This document shows positions 12,461 through 22,279 of a stretch of 64,000 nucleotides of DNA, piece by piece. The position numbers were made by a program, and so were the translations under genes. Source of the DNA: Adiantum capillus-veneris (taxonomy: Eukaryota > Streptophyta > Polypodiopsida > Polypodiales > Pteridaceae); the NCBI GenBank assembly GCA_014529385.2, contig CM043967.1, forward strand, positions 5,597,001 to 5,661,000, given 5' to 3'. Position 1 is the first letter of the stretch, and each line of letters begins with the position of its first letter. The notes under the pieces were generated by a model. It was not told the DNA's origin, ran no database searches, and saw only the letters and a program-made list of their open reading frames with translations.

Positions 12461-13798
12461 ATGGCAAAGACAGGTGATCGCTCAGATTATGATCTCTCTG
12501 AAATGTGCATGTTTGATGTGTCAGACTTTGCATCATGGAGAGAGTGTATGCTTGATGCATTGACACAGTGAGGGTTGCATCGACCATTGAGTGGTGATGC
12601 AGGTAGACCTTCAAACATGTCTGATGATCAGTGGCAGGAGCTAGAGGAGATGGCACTATCTACACTCTCTTTGCACCTTGCGGAATCTATATATGCTCTT
12701 GTTATGTATGAGACTACTTCGAGAGCACTTTGGCGCAGATTACATGATATGTATGATAGATCTGAGTCATCATGGACTCGTGTGAGACATGTACATTCAC
12801 GAGCACGCCGACAAGTGACATGTTGGTATTGTGGTCATTCTGGACACGTTAGACGGCGTTGTTTTCGTCGTATGCGACATTGTAGGAGACATGGCAATCT
12901 CAGAGATGTATGTAGTGATGCCATGGACTCAGTTGCTTTGACAGTTGAGGCAGATGTAGTGTCGGAGTATACTAGTGACGGGGATGTCACTTTTACCTCG
13001 AGCCATGCACGAGATGCTATACATGTGGACAGTGCACTCCCTTCGCAGTGGTTGCTAGACGCAGATGCTATGTTTCATGTCACGCCGCATCGTGAATGGT
13101 TTTGTAGCTATTCTAGTGGGATGCTTGGCAATGTACGTTTGACCGATGGATTGGTGCATGTGATAGCAGGTGCAGGAGATGTGAGACTATCATTACCGAG
13201 TGGTGCATCTTACTTGTTACGACATGTGCGCTATGTACCAGATTTGACAGTGAGTTTGATCTCGATTGGTCAGCTTAGAGACTGTGGATGTTAGATTTCG
13301 CTACGAGAGCTAGATTTTGTGATGCATTTGGGTTCGCTAGTGATTGCGAGAGGTGCCAGGAGTGGTACAAGTTACCCATTGCATGTGGATCACGGGAGAG
13401 ACGTTGTTGTCTCTGTGATCATGCAGCCAGGTAGAGAGCGAGAGAGCAGGCGAGTCTCTTTTGCTTGTGGGTTGCAGGATGCTTTGCATGGAGTGCAGAG
13501 TAGTGACCTTGTTGTGCAGGTTACATCTACGGATGCACAGGTAGAGCGGGACAGCTCTAGTGAGTCACAGCAGGACGAGTCATCAGAGGTGATGACAGAG
13601 ATGACTCACATGGATGCTGAGATGTCGGCTATTGTGGAGTCATTTCTTGATATGCTTATGCCAGAGCTTGATGCAGATTCAGGACAGATGGATACTCTTG
13701 GTACACATGTGATATGTGGTGGGCACGAGGAGTCACTCCAGAGCTCGGAGTCAGAGTGCCATGGTCTCATGATAGGGGACAAGATTACCATGAGTTGA
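12461..13798 (+). pseudogene. Copia-type gag-protease frame with two in-frame stops
   Basis: One continuous frame of 446 codons starts at the ATG at 12461 (MAKTGDRSDYDL). It is interrupted by TGA at 12569 and TAG at 13292 and ends with TGA at 13796-13798. Order of parts: a gag capsid-like helix (ALWRRLHDMYDRSESS near codons 90-105); a CCHC knuckle CWYCGHSGHVRRRC; then the protease region, where the expected D-S-G of the Copia aspartic protease appears as LLDADAMFHVTPHREWF (catalytic Asp kept, next residues changed); then VRYVPDLTVSLISIGQL and SLVIARGARSGTSYPLHV, the gag-pre-integrase motif. The last 130 codons (acidic, Ser/Glu/Met-rich) replace integrase and reverse transcriptase and resemble nothing I know. 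Three frame-preserving segments with only two stops suggest recent loss of function. Confidence 0.85.
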
Positions 13799-14182
13799 GT
13801 TCTGAGTTGGAGGTGGAAGAGGTTGCCAGGGTTGCATCAATGTTTGGTGTCCTCATGTACGAGATGCTGATCTCGAGGCCCGACATAGCAGCTCAGTGGG
13901 AGCATTTGCAGCAGGGTTGATTAGTTGTTCAATGACTGATCTTGGCATAGAGCATAGGATGTTTGCAGGTATTGGACCGATACTTGCAGGAGTGCATGAG
14001 CTCTTGTAGACTCTTTGCAGAGCTTGGAGCTAGCTCTGTGTGGCTTCCGCAGCGGGATGTTTGTCTATCAGTAGAGCCGGATGCACTAGCTCATCGAGAG
14101 TCAGTGGGCATAGGTTGAGAGAATATCTCACCTTCTATTAGTTGTACACTAGTAGATCTTGCTTAAAGGCACATTGGCCTTT

Positions 14183-14193
14183 AAGTGGGAGGT
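14183..14193 (+). promoter_or_regulatory. Polypurine tract
   Basis: AAGTGGGAGGT directly precedes the 3' LTR. It is the typical plant Copia plus-strand primer sequence. Confidence 0.88.
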
Positions 14194-14386
14194 TGTTGGG
14201 GTTAAGGCCTATGTGTCTTGACCGGTCGCCCAGGTCATGGGCACCCGCCCACTGTTACCCTATACTTATAGTGAGTATACTGTATAGGGGGAGCTGCCAC
14301 TTCACAGTCTCCCCACCCACATCGTGTGTGTGTCTCCTTCTCTCTCTCTCTCACTCTCCATCTGTGGTGCTCCCCGATCCCCTTTA
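14194..14386 (+). repeat. 3' LTR
   Basis: Matches the 5' LTR over the full 193 bp with six differences. The last two bases read TA instead of CA because of one of these changes. Followed by the target duplication AGAGA. Confidence 0.93.
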
Positions 14387-14391
14387 AGAGA

Positions 14392-15036
14392 GAGAGGTTG
14401 TGTAAGGGAAAGAAAAAAGACAAAAATAGAGTGTGTTCATGGGTGTATGTCGAGTTGTGCTCCCTATGAGAGTGTGTGTGTTGGACAATGTACAACTCAG
14501 GTTTTTCTAGTGGAAGAGAGTGTTTTTTTGAAGGTGTTTTTAAGAGGATAGGGGTGTTGTGGATATCTTAGGCTATAGAGAGACATTTGTGAGAATTTTG
14601 GGTGTGAGTGATTGACAACATGTGACAAAAAATGATCATAGAATTGTAGGCCTATGAAAATTCTAAGAGAGGTAACCACAAAAAGAATATAAAATACCAA
14701 GAGTGGACATGCAATTCCATCATAAGAAAATTAATAGGGGTAAGGAAAATTTAGTAGAGGCACAAGTTAGGTCATACCCAAAAAATGAGAGATACCCCTC
14801 CCTAGGGGTCTATGTAGAAAATTTATAATTTACACTTTTATACAATTTTCAATATTTGTCACAACATACATCAGAGCTACGAAAGCATTTGCATAGGGGA
14901 GGAGCTCTTAGTGCCTGACCTAGCATGGAGTTTAGGCCATGATCTGGACTACATCTAGAGGCACCTAGTGACTAGCGCTACCTATAAATGGGTGGTGTGT
15001 ATGAAAACGTACTCAAGAAAAGTAGAAGAGGGCAAA
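14392..15036. other. Unassigned sequence
   Basis: No gene recognised. The GA tract remainder lies at its start. The stretch 14850-14960 resembles retroelement untranslated sequence but has no usable landmark. Confidence 0.4.
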
Positions 15037-15112
15037 TATATGTGTACACCACATTGCGGGAATACATATATATATATATATATATATTCCCGCAATGTGG
15101 TGTACACATATA
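15037..15112. repeat. Perfect 28-bp-arm palindrome with a TA loop
   Basis: The left arm at 15037-15064 and right arm at 15085-15112 (core ACACCACATTGCGGGAATA) are exact reverse complements, separated by 20 bp of mostly (TA)n. The whole can fold into one long hairpin. It directly abuts a CA and a GA microsatellite. Confidence 0.9.
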
Positions 15113-15119
15113 TATATAG

Positions 15120-15182
15120 ACACACACACACACACACACACACATACACACATACATACATAGAGAGAGAGAGAGAGAGAGA
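15120..15182. repeat. (CA)n then (GA)n compound microsatellite
   Basis: A CA run at 15120-15144, a short CATA-rich link, and a GA run at about 15162-15182. Confidence 0.95.
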
Positions 15183-15199
15183 ATAGTGGATGGTGAAAT

Positions 15200-16061
15200 T
15201 GAGTTCACAACGACACAAGACAATGACAAAAGAAAATTTTTAAATGCCCCATCTAAATGAGCTTCTTTGAGTTTCTCAAAGTTAGCTTGAGCACGTTCAT
15301 TCCAAGTAAACACTTTAGTCTTCTTAAGGGTATTAGTCAATGGAGATGCAATTTTTTGCATAGTCTTCAATAAAAGTACAATACCATCCTATTAAGCCAA
15401 GAAATCCACATACTTCTTTGACAAATTTAGGTGTAGGCCAAGCTACGATAGCCTCAATCTTACTTGGAACAGTAGAAACACCATCCTTGGATACAATAAT
15501 TCCCAAGTAGTCCACTTTGTCAGTGAAGAAGGTGTATTTGCTATGCTTAGCATAAAGCTGATTCTGACGTAGAAGTCAAGTACTCATTGTTCTTCTTTGT
15601 TCTTCAAGTAAACCAGTATATCATAAAAGAAAAGAAAAAAAATCATCAAGATGTTCTCTAAACACATCAGTCATAAGACGATTAAAAGTTACAGGAGCAT
15701 TTGTAAGTCCAAAAGGCATGACTGTAAACTCATAATATCCAAATTAAGTGTTGAAACATGTTTTTGGTATATCTTTCTCCTCAATTCAGATTTGATAATA
15801 CCCTGACTTAATATCAATTTTTGTGAAGATAGAAGCTCCATGTAATTGTTCAACTAACTTATCAATCCTTGGTATTGCTTAGTTATTCTTGATTATTACC
15901 TGATTCAATCCATGATAATCAATACAAAGACATAGAGTACCATCCTTATTTTGATTAAAAAGAACAAGAGTACTCCATGGAGAAAGGCTACATCGAATGA
16001 AGCCTTGTTCAAGAAGTTGAGTAAGTTGCTCTTTGAGTCCCACAAACTCAGGCACCGACAT
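15200..16061 (-). pseudogene. Ty3/gypsy chromovirus-type reverse transcriptase, broken
   Basis: On the minus strand the RT N-terminal part is at 16061-15879 ([25 protein letters not shown], then [14 protein letters not shown]). A shifted frame then gives [20 protein letters not shown] near 15720. The catalytic YxDD region near 15620 reads FFYDILVY, so one residue of the motif is lost. The frame 15515-15333 then gives YLGIIVSKDGVSTVPSKIEA and FLGLIGWYCTFIEDYAK, continuing into ASPLTNTLKKTKVFTWNERA, the RT/RNase H junction. This order and wording fit the chromovirus branch of Ty3/gypsy. Multiple frame changes make it dead. It lies downstream of a protease piece on the same strand. Confidence 0.88.
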
Positions 16062-16453
16062 CTTGTATGGTCTACGAGCGACTGGTTGAGCTCCTAGAAT
16101 AAGCTCTATTGCATGATGAACTTCACACTTGCGTGATAGCTATGAAAGTTCTTCAAGAAATACATCATCAAATTACGTTAGCCACTCAGGTATGTCAGAT
16201 TTCTTTTTGTACGGTTAAGCTTCACTACATAGATCATTTCATTCTTTCTGTAGCCCTTCATTAGTTTGGTAAAGTTCACTAAATGAAGTTTAAGGTTTTT
16301 TCCACTTTCCAATAACTGTAACTCTGGAGTTTTACTCATTTACAAAAGTCAATGAAGAATTTTTACAATGTATGTGAGCATCATTGGTCTATTAAGCCAA
16401 TCCATTCCTAGAATTCCATCATAGACTCCTATGGGTAAGATTCTAAAGTGAGC

Positions 16454-16780
16454 TTAAGTATTGTGATCATCCAACACAAAATTCAAGTTACCTGTCGAAG
16501 TAGAAGACTTAACCTTCCTACCCGTAGCTAATTCCACTATAAGGTATGAATTAGGGTGTTCAGACATAATGAGGTTTCTAATGCATCTAGGAGAGATGAA
16601 AGAATGTGTACTCCTAGAATCAATCAATAAGGTAAAATGGCTACCTTGATACTCTGCTAGGGTTTGAATTACTAAAAAAATTTCATTCATTCCTTGATGT
16701 TCGATCACAGCTTGTAATAGCCACAATGCCCCATAAATGCTTGAACTTCCTGACATTTTTTGATCTAGACACCTCCACAA
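16454..16780 (-). pseudogene. Ty3/gypsy aspartic protease fragment
   Basis: The minus-strand frame contains LLIDSRSTHSFISPRC, the retropepsin active-site region. The usual D-S/T-G is D-S-R here, so the essential Gly is lost. It is followed by VELATGRKVKS and LNFVLDDHN, as in chromovirus proteases. It sits at the right distance upstream of the RT at 16061 and belongs to the same element. No gag zinc knuckle was found upstream (higher coordinates), where a different element begins at about 16809. Confidence 0.85.
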
Positions 16781-16808
16781 TTACTGCTACTTTCTCCATA
16801 TCTATAGC

Positions 16809-17965
16809 AATACTATTCTTGGATACAATATGCTCGAGAATTTTGCCCTATCTAACCATAAACATGCATTTTTGGATATAAACAAATTCTATATAGACGA
16901 CATTTCTCATAGACACTTGTGTTGATCTTTGAGATCTATGGCTAACTAATTGTAACCCAAGAATCCATCTTAGAAGTTATAAGTGTATTTCTCAACTACT
17001 CATTCTAAAACATGATCCATGATTGGAAGAGGATAGTTATCTTGTATGGTAGCTACATTCACCTTCTTTAGGTTCACACACACTCTGACTTTGCCGTTCT
17101 TTTTTGGTACTACCACAATAGGTGATACCCAATCAGTGTGTTCAATTTCATAGGTGAATTTAGCTTCCTTGAGATTCTTGATCTCTTCCTTGATCTTCCT
17201 AGCAAACGTATTGTTACAGGTGTATGGTCGTTGTCTACTTGGCCTGAAATCATCTCTGGGATAATATGCTGACATATTTCAAGATGCACTCCCTTGAGAT
17301 CTTTGTAAGACCAAGAAAAGACATCCCTATACTCCTTTACTGTCTCAATAAGATTTTATTTCTCCTCTAGAGACAAATTTGTAGCTATGTATGCTGTTTT
17401 TGAGTCTTCTCCCAGCATTACTATGTCAATTCTTTTGGCATTTTTTAGTCCCCCATAGGATTTTCTAGGTTCTTTAGGCTATCACAATAGTTTCTCTATA
17501 ATAATTCATCAATCTTGCAAAGTGTATTTTTTGTAAGGCAAAGGAACACTAATTGCCCCTGGTTTGTCACCATCTGACTCCAATTTAGTAGTCTAGACCT
17601 CCTTTAATGTCCGTTTCAACTCTTTATACTTTGCTTTTCACTCTGTTTTAGTCATTGAAGATTCTTTTCCCTTAGTCTTGTTAAGCTTGCTCGATTTCTA
17701 TTTTGTTTTGATTCGTCTATTTATGTTTTTTTTGACTGGATATCTTCCCGTTATATTGTCCTTGATGCAATCTGATGCATCCCTCATCATCAAAGAAATG
17801 AATTGATTTTGCCTCTCTATCATCTTAGTTTATTAGAAACTTGCTACTCCCTAAGAATGGCATGATGGCCCGATACTGATTCTTTATATTCTAGTGACTC
17901 CACTAGATTTTTCCTTTTCCCTCTAACTGATTCGTGGCATCATACAGAAAAGAAAAATGCCTGAA
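16809..17965 (-). repeat. First unit of a 1.2-kb tandem duplication (Ty3/gypsy)
   Basis: Begins TACTATTCTTGGATACAATA. The same order of words occurs in 18043-19220: a GCGACATTTCTCATAGACACTTG-type segment, the RT fragment, a TTGATGCAATC segment, and the CTAACT-CGTGGCATCATA segment near the end. The two units differ by scattered substitutions and indels, so the duplication is not recent. Confidence 0.85.
17000..17275 (-). pseudogene. Ty3/gypsy RT N-terminal fragment, copy 1
   Basis: The minus-strand frame reads IKEEIKNLKEAKFTYEIEHT, then DWVSPIVVVPKKNGKVRVCV and NYPLPIMDHVLE. This is the start of the Ty3 reverse transcriptase palm, with the conserved W-SP-V-V-KK-G--R-C block. It stops after about 90 residues, before the catalytic YxDD. 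The type differs from the chromovirus RT at 15200-16061 and resembles the non-chromovirus plant branch. Confidence 0.88.
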
Positions 17966-18042
17966 CTTCTCTTGACATTTGTTTGGTCATACATCTCCAA
18001 TGCAATTAATGCCTACTTTCTCCCATATGTTGTATAAGACAA

Positions 18043-19220
18043 TTACTATTTTTTGGATACAATATGTTGGAGAATTTTGCCTTGTCTACCCATAAACATG
18101 CATTTCTCTGGATTTAAACAAATTCTATATAGGCGACATTTCTCATAGACACTTGTGTTGATCTTTAAGATCTATGGCTAACTAATTGTAACCCATGAAT
18201 CCATCTAAGAAGTTATAAGTGTATTTCTCAGCTACTTATTCTAAAACATGATCCATGATTAGAAGAGGATCGTCATCTCGTACGGTAGCTACATTCACAT
18301 TCTTGAGGTTCACACACACAATGAGTTTGCCTTCTTTTTTGGTACTACCACAATAGGTGATACCCAATCAGTGTGTTCAATTTCATAGATGAATTTAGCT
18401 TCCTTGAGATTCTTGATCTTTTCCTTGATCTTCCTAGCAAACGTATCATTACAGGTGTATGGTTGTTGTCTACGTGGCTTGACATCGTCTCTGGGAGAGT
18501 ATGCTGACATATTTCAAGATGCAGTCCCTTGAGATCTTTGTAAGACCAAGCGAGGACATCCCCATACTCCTTTACTATCTGAATAATATTTTCTTTCTCC
18601 TCTAGAGACAAATTTGTAGCTATGTATGCTGGTTTTGAGTCTTCTCTTGGCTTTGCTAGGTCAATTCTTTTGGCATTTCATAGGATTTTCCAGGTTCTTT
18701 TGGCTATCACAATAGTTTCTCTATAATATTTCATCGATCTTGCAAAGTGTATTTCTCATAAAGAAAAGGAACACTAATTGCCCCTGCTTTGTCACTGTCT
18801 GACTCCAATTTAGAAGTTGAGACCTCTTTTAATGCCCGTTTCAACTCTTTATACTTCTTGCACTCTGTTTTAGTCATTGAAAATTCCTTTCCCTTAGTTT
18901 TTTTTGGTCTTGCTCGATTTCTATTTTGTTTTGATTCATCTATCTGTGTTTCTGGCTAGATATCTTCCCGTTATTTTGTCCTTGATGCAATCCGATGCAT
19001 CCATCATCGTCAAGAATTATGTTTTGCTCTCTATCATTGGTTTTGACTGGCCCCTTTTTATTTTTTTTCTCTTGTTTATTGAGACAACTTTGTAGGCGTG
19101 TTTGCTCTATTGTGAGTGTCTCCTCCTCTAACTCATCCGTGGCATCATAATAGTGATCAGAGAAAACTTGCTACTCCCAATGACTGGCATTGGCCTGATA
19201 CCGAGTCTATGCTGAACTCC
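18043..19220 (-). repeat. Second unit of the 1.2-kb tandem duplication
   Basis: Aligns with 16809-17965 along its length, with a few larger indels. This copy joins gag/protease sequence at its high-coordinate end, so it is probably the original and the other its duplicate. Confidence 0.83.
18310..18620 (-). pseudogene. Ty3/gypsy RT N-terminal fragment, copy 2
   Basis: On the minus strand, 18611-18345 gives EYGDVLAWSYKDLKGLHLEI, the linker before the RT. The overlapping frame 18510-18310 gives IKEKIKNLKEAKFIYEIEHT and DWVSPIVVVPKKKAN, after which a deletion shifts the frame. It is the duplicate of the fragment at 17000-17275. Confidence 0.87.
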
Positions 19221-19221
19221 A

Positions 19222-20150
19222 CTATATTTCAATAGATACTATCTGAATAGGAACTATGTTGTAACCTTCCTCATCACAAAAGTGGGTGGGTGTGGGTTTG
19301 TTAATGGATACATCCATAGTAGCTAGATATTGACTCCGCTCAAATGGTTCAAATAGATGTTTAAAAAATGGTTCAGGTATGTATTCAGCATCGTTTACCT
19401 CTTGGTTTAATATGAAATCATCTCTTTGTAAATCAGCACACTCAGATCCACACATTTGAAGTGGCGTGTTCTTATGTACCCATGTTGGTAGTTTAATATC
19501 CGTTGAAGTTTCCAAATCCAACTCTTGCATTGGTATCCTCAAAACATCCTTGTCAAAATGATTCTTCAAATTTACCTAAGTAATTGATCCAACTTGTTTC
19601 AAGTAAAGATAATCACTTTTCCAATCTTGGATCAATTGTATGTGTCTCATTAAAGGTCTTCCTAGGATGATTTCATAATTGAGTTTTTTTCCAAAATCTA
19701 CAATGGAAAAAGTTTGCTGGTAGTCAATTCCACAGGAGTTGACTATCATATTTTCCAATAAGCACGTTGGTTTCTCAATATTCCCACTTCTAGTTGTAGT
19801 TTCATGCGTGTTTTTCTAGTTAATGGTTTTTCCTAGGCCTCCTAGACAGCTTTTTTTGTTATGGCAATGTCTACCTCACTGTCCAAAACAAGCATGGTCA
19901 TAACATCATTGTACTATACCGGAAGGGTCATGTTTCCTTTGTTCCCGTCACAATAATCCCCAACTTTGGTCATGGACACAGATTTGACAATTTTAGCCCG
20001 CACCTCCTCATCTTGCAATTCTTCTAGGTTTTCTTGGGTTACCCCCTTTAAACCCATCTTTTCCATGGTAAATTGCAAATCCTTCCATAGATGTGGTTGT
20101 AACTTAATCAGCTCATTCAATATGATTGTGCATTGGACAGGAGTCGACAT
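19222..20150 (-). pseudogene. Ty3/gypsy gag-protease region, broken
   Basis: Three minus-strand frames follow in order. 20150-19914 reads STPVQCTIILNELIKLQPHL; 19758-19576 reads VDFGKKLNYEIILGRPLMRH, the end of the aspartic protease fold (I-LGRP); 19569-19222 is an acidic linker with LPTWVH and NDAEYIPEPF. This is the part between gag and RT of the same element whose RT start lies at 18310-18620. No intact D-S/T-G active site could be located. Confidence 0.7.
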
Positions 20151-20193
20151 AATTGACTACAAATTCACCACATCCATAGTTTTCTTTGGTCTA

Positions 20194-20359
20194 TTTAATT
20201 TTTCCATTTTACAGACCAATGATTTTTCTTCATTTTCACCCAGGCATGAAGGTAGTGTCTATAGTGTTCAAGCTTTTTTAATTTTTCCGTTTAACAGACC
20301 AATGATTTTTCTTCATTTTCACCCAGGCATGAAGGTAGTGTCTATATTGTTCAAGCTTT
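20194..20359. repeat. 83-bp tandem duplication
   Basis: Two head-to-tail copies (20194-20276 and 20277-20359) with about three differences, each containing ACAGACCAATGATTTTTCTT. It lies inside the gag region of the minus-strand element. Confidence 0.9.
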
Positions 20360-20811
20360 TAATAATCTTGACTTCTTTGATCTCTAATCTCCATACAAGA
20401 ATTGTTCATCTAGATCCATGGGTGGTTGATCTAGCCAAACTTCCTCGATAGAAGCTGATTTTAGAGTCAAGCTCCCGCCTTTCACTTCCTTGACTCATTC
20501 CGAGAGGTGGTTTGACCAATCTTCCTCAACTAAGGGAACTCCATCTAGCCCCTCCTCACTATTTGGGACTATTAGTTCAGGCACATCAGTGTTTGCTAGA
20601 GTTTTTCTCAACTCCTTAACATCCTACATTTTACCGTTTTTCGATCTAGTGTCAGTTTCTACTGGTTTTTCTATGAATTCTAGCTTTGAATTTTGTTCTT
20701 TTAGCATCGATTGTGTTATCTACAATAAATTTTTGTAAGCTTCAAGTTTAGCGGTTTCCATGTCTGGTGTGGGGTAGGTCTTCCATTTTCTAGACAATAC
20801 TTACGTATATT
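20360..20811. other. Unassigned, probably gag debris
   Basis: No domain recognised. Its position suggests the gag part of the minus-strand Ty3/gypsy element. Confidence 0.35.
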
Positions 20812-21110
20812 TTTAGAAATCTATATGGATTATCTATGTGTGCACTCGATGTTACTTGAAGATGATATAGAGCATATTAAAAAAGTGTTCGAGAAATGCC
20901 GCACCTATCTGATTTTCCTTAATATTTAAAATATGTTTTCATAGTTAGATAGGAAAGTATCTTGGAACATATTGTATCCGCCAATGGATAAAATCAAGGT
21001 GATTGTGGACATGCCACGCCCAAAGATAGTGAGAGAGATTCAATCATTCATGGTACATTGTGGATATTATAGGAAGTTTATCTACATGTATGAAGTAATT
21101 GATAAAACTC
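20812..21110 (+). pseudogene. Ty3/gypsy RT C-terminal half
   Basis: The plus-strand frame begins IYMDYLCVHSMLLEDDIEHI, the RT catalytic region with YMDY where YxDD is expected. It then reads KKVFEKCRTYLIFLN and, after a stop, IVREIQSFMVHCGYYRKFI, the RT thumb. It breaks off at the MITE insertion. It starts at nearly the point in RT where the minus-strand fragment ends. Confidence 0.82.
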
Positions 21111-21114
21111 TTTG

Positions 21115-21577
21115 ATTGGGAAGAGGATGGGGTCTAGGAGGGCCTCTTTATTTTCCATGAGATTATGGAGGTGATTAGGATTTTGGCCAATAGGTGCATG
21201 CCATGTGTGCAAGAATGTTGGGTGTGGTAGAGACGTGTAAGAGTGATCAAAGGATACACATTTCCCTCCAAAAAAAAGGTGAATATTTTTACAATTTTTG
21301 GCCTTCCATATCTCCTACATATGATCTTCGATTTGAGCCAAGATGATAGATTTGCAAACTACCCAGCGAGCTCTTTCCATAGATATGCTACATGCTATGG
21401 TTTTACCTTGTAGATTTTAAATTTCATTTTGGAGGAAAATTTTGGATTCAAATAAACTAGCCATTTTGCCTATTTGAATTCAAAAGCTATCCTTTGACTT
21501 CTTTCTTAATACTAAAGGTTTGACTCTTGTAAACTACCAAATAAAGACGCCCTCCTAGAACCCATTCTCCTCCTAAT
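21115..21577 (+). mobile_element. MITE family copy 1 (463 bp)
   Basis: Terminal inverted repeats of about 40 bp: left ATTGGGAAGAGGATGGGGTC and, read inward on the other strand, right ATTAGGAGGAGAATGGGTTC, both continuing TAGGAGGGC-TCTTTATTT. No coding capacity. A full-length relative lies inverted at 47940-48404. The insertion splits a Ty3/gypsy frame. CTTTGATTGG occurs at 21110-21119 and 21596-21605, so a 9-10 bp target duplication is possible, although the right copy lies 18 bp beyond the TIR end. Confidence 0.88.
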
Positions 21578-21595
21578 TTATAGATTGATTGTGAC

Positions 21596-22073
21596 CTTTG
21601 ATTGGATCAAAGATTGTGAGGAGTCATTACAGAAGCTGAAACAAGCATTGGTATTGGTACCAATCCTTAAATCACCAGATTGGAGTAATATCTTTCCTGC
21701 ACATATTGATGCCTCTGCTTTTTTCTATTGGATGTATCCTGGCACAACCTAGAGAAGGAACTATGGACTTTCACATATATGCTATGCTAGCCACCAATTA
21801 AATGATGCTAAACAAAATTACACAACCACTGAAAGGAAAGGATTGAATATGGTTAATGCTGTGAAAAACTTTAGGCATTATCTCCTAGTCAATCAATTCA
21901 TTTTCTTTGTGGATCATCAAGCATTGTTATATCTTCTTAACAAACCTTGCAGCACAGGCAAGATAGTGAGATGGTTCATCATCTTGCTTGAATTCAACTT
22001 CACAATTCTGTTAAAGAAGGGGACAACCCATCAAAGGGATGATCATCTTTCTCGACTACTAAACAGAAGAACC
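21596..22073 (+). pseudogene. Ty3/gypsy RNase H domain
   Basis: Continues the plus-strand element after the MITE: FDWIKDCEESLQKLKQALVL, then SPDWSNIFPAHIDASAF (first RNase H Asp in HIDAS). After frame changes it reads YASHQLNDAKQNYTTTERKG, then FRHYLLVNQFIFFVDHQALL and DDHLSRLL. These are the standard Ty3 RNase H blocks in order, and the catalytic D, E and D can be seen in separate frames. A stop and two frame changes break it. Confidence 0.87.
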
Positions 22074-22279
22074 TAGAAGGAGTTGAAGATGATTAGCCAG
22101 ATGCATATCTCTTTAACATTGAAATGACACCTCGGTGGAGTGATAATTTAATTTCAATTTGGACCATAGGGAAGTTATGGATGGATCAAGAGAATATAAC
22201 TGATAGGAAATTGATCGAGCAAAGAAATCCTTTTCAACTGCTCAGTGGATGACTATATCATAGAGGTTTAGATGGCATC

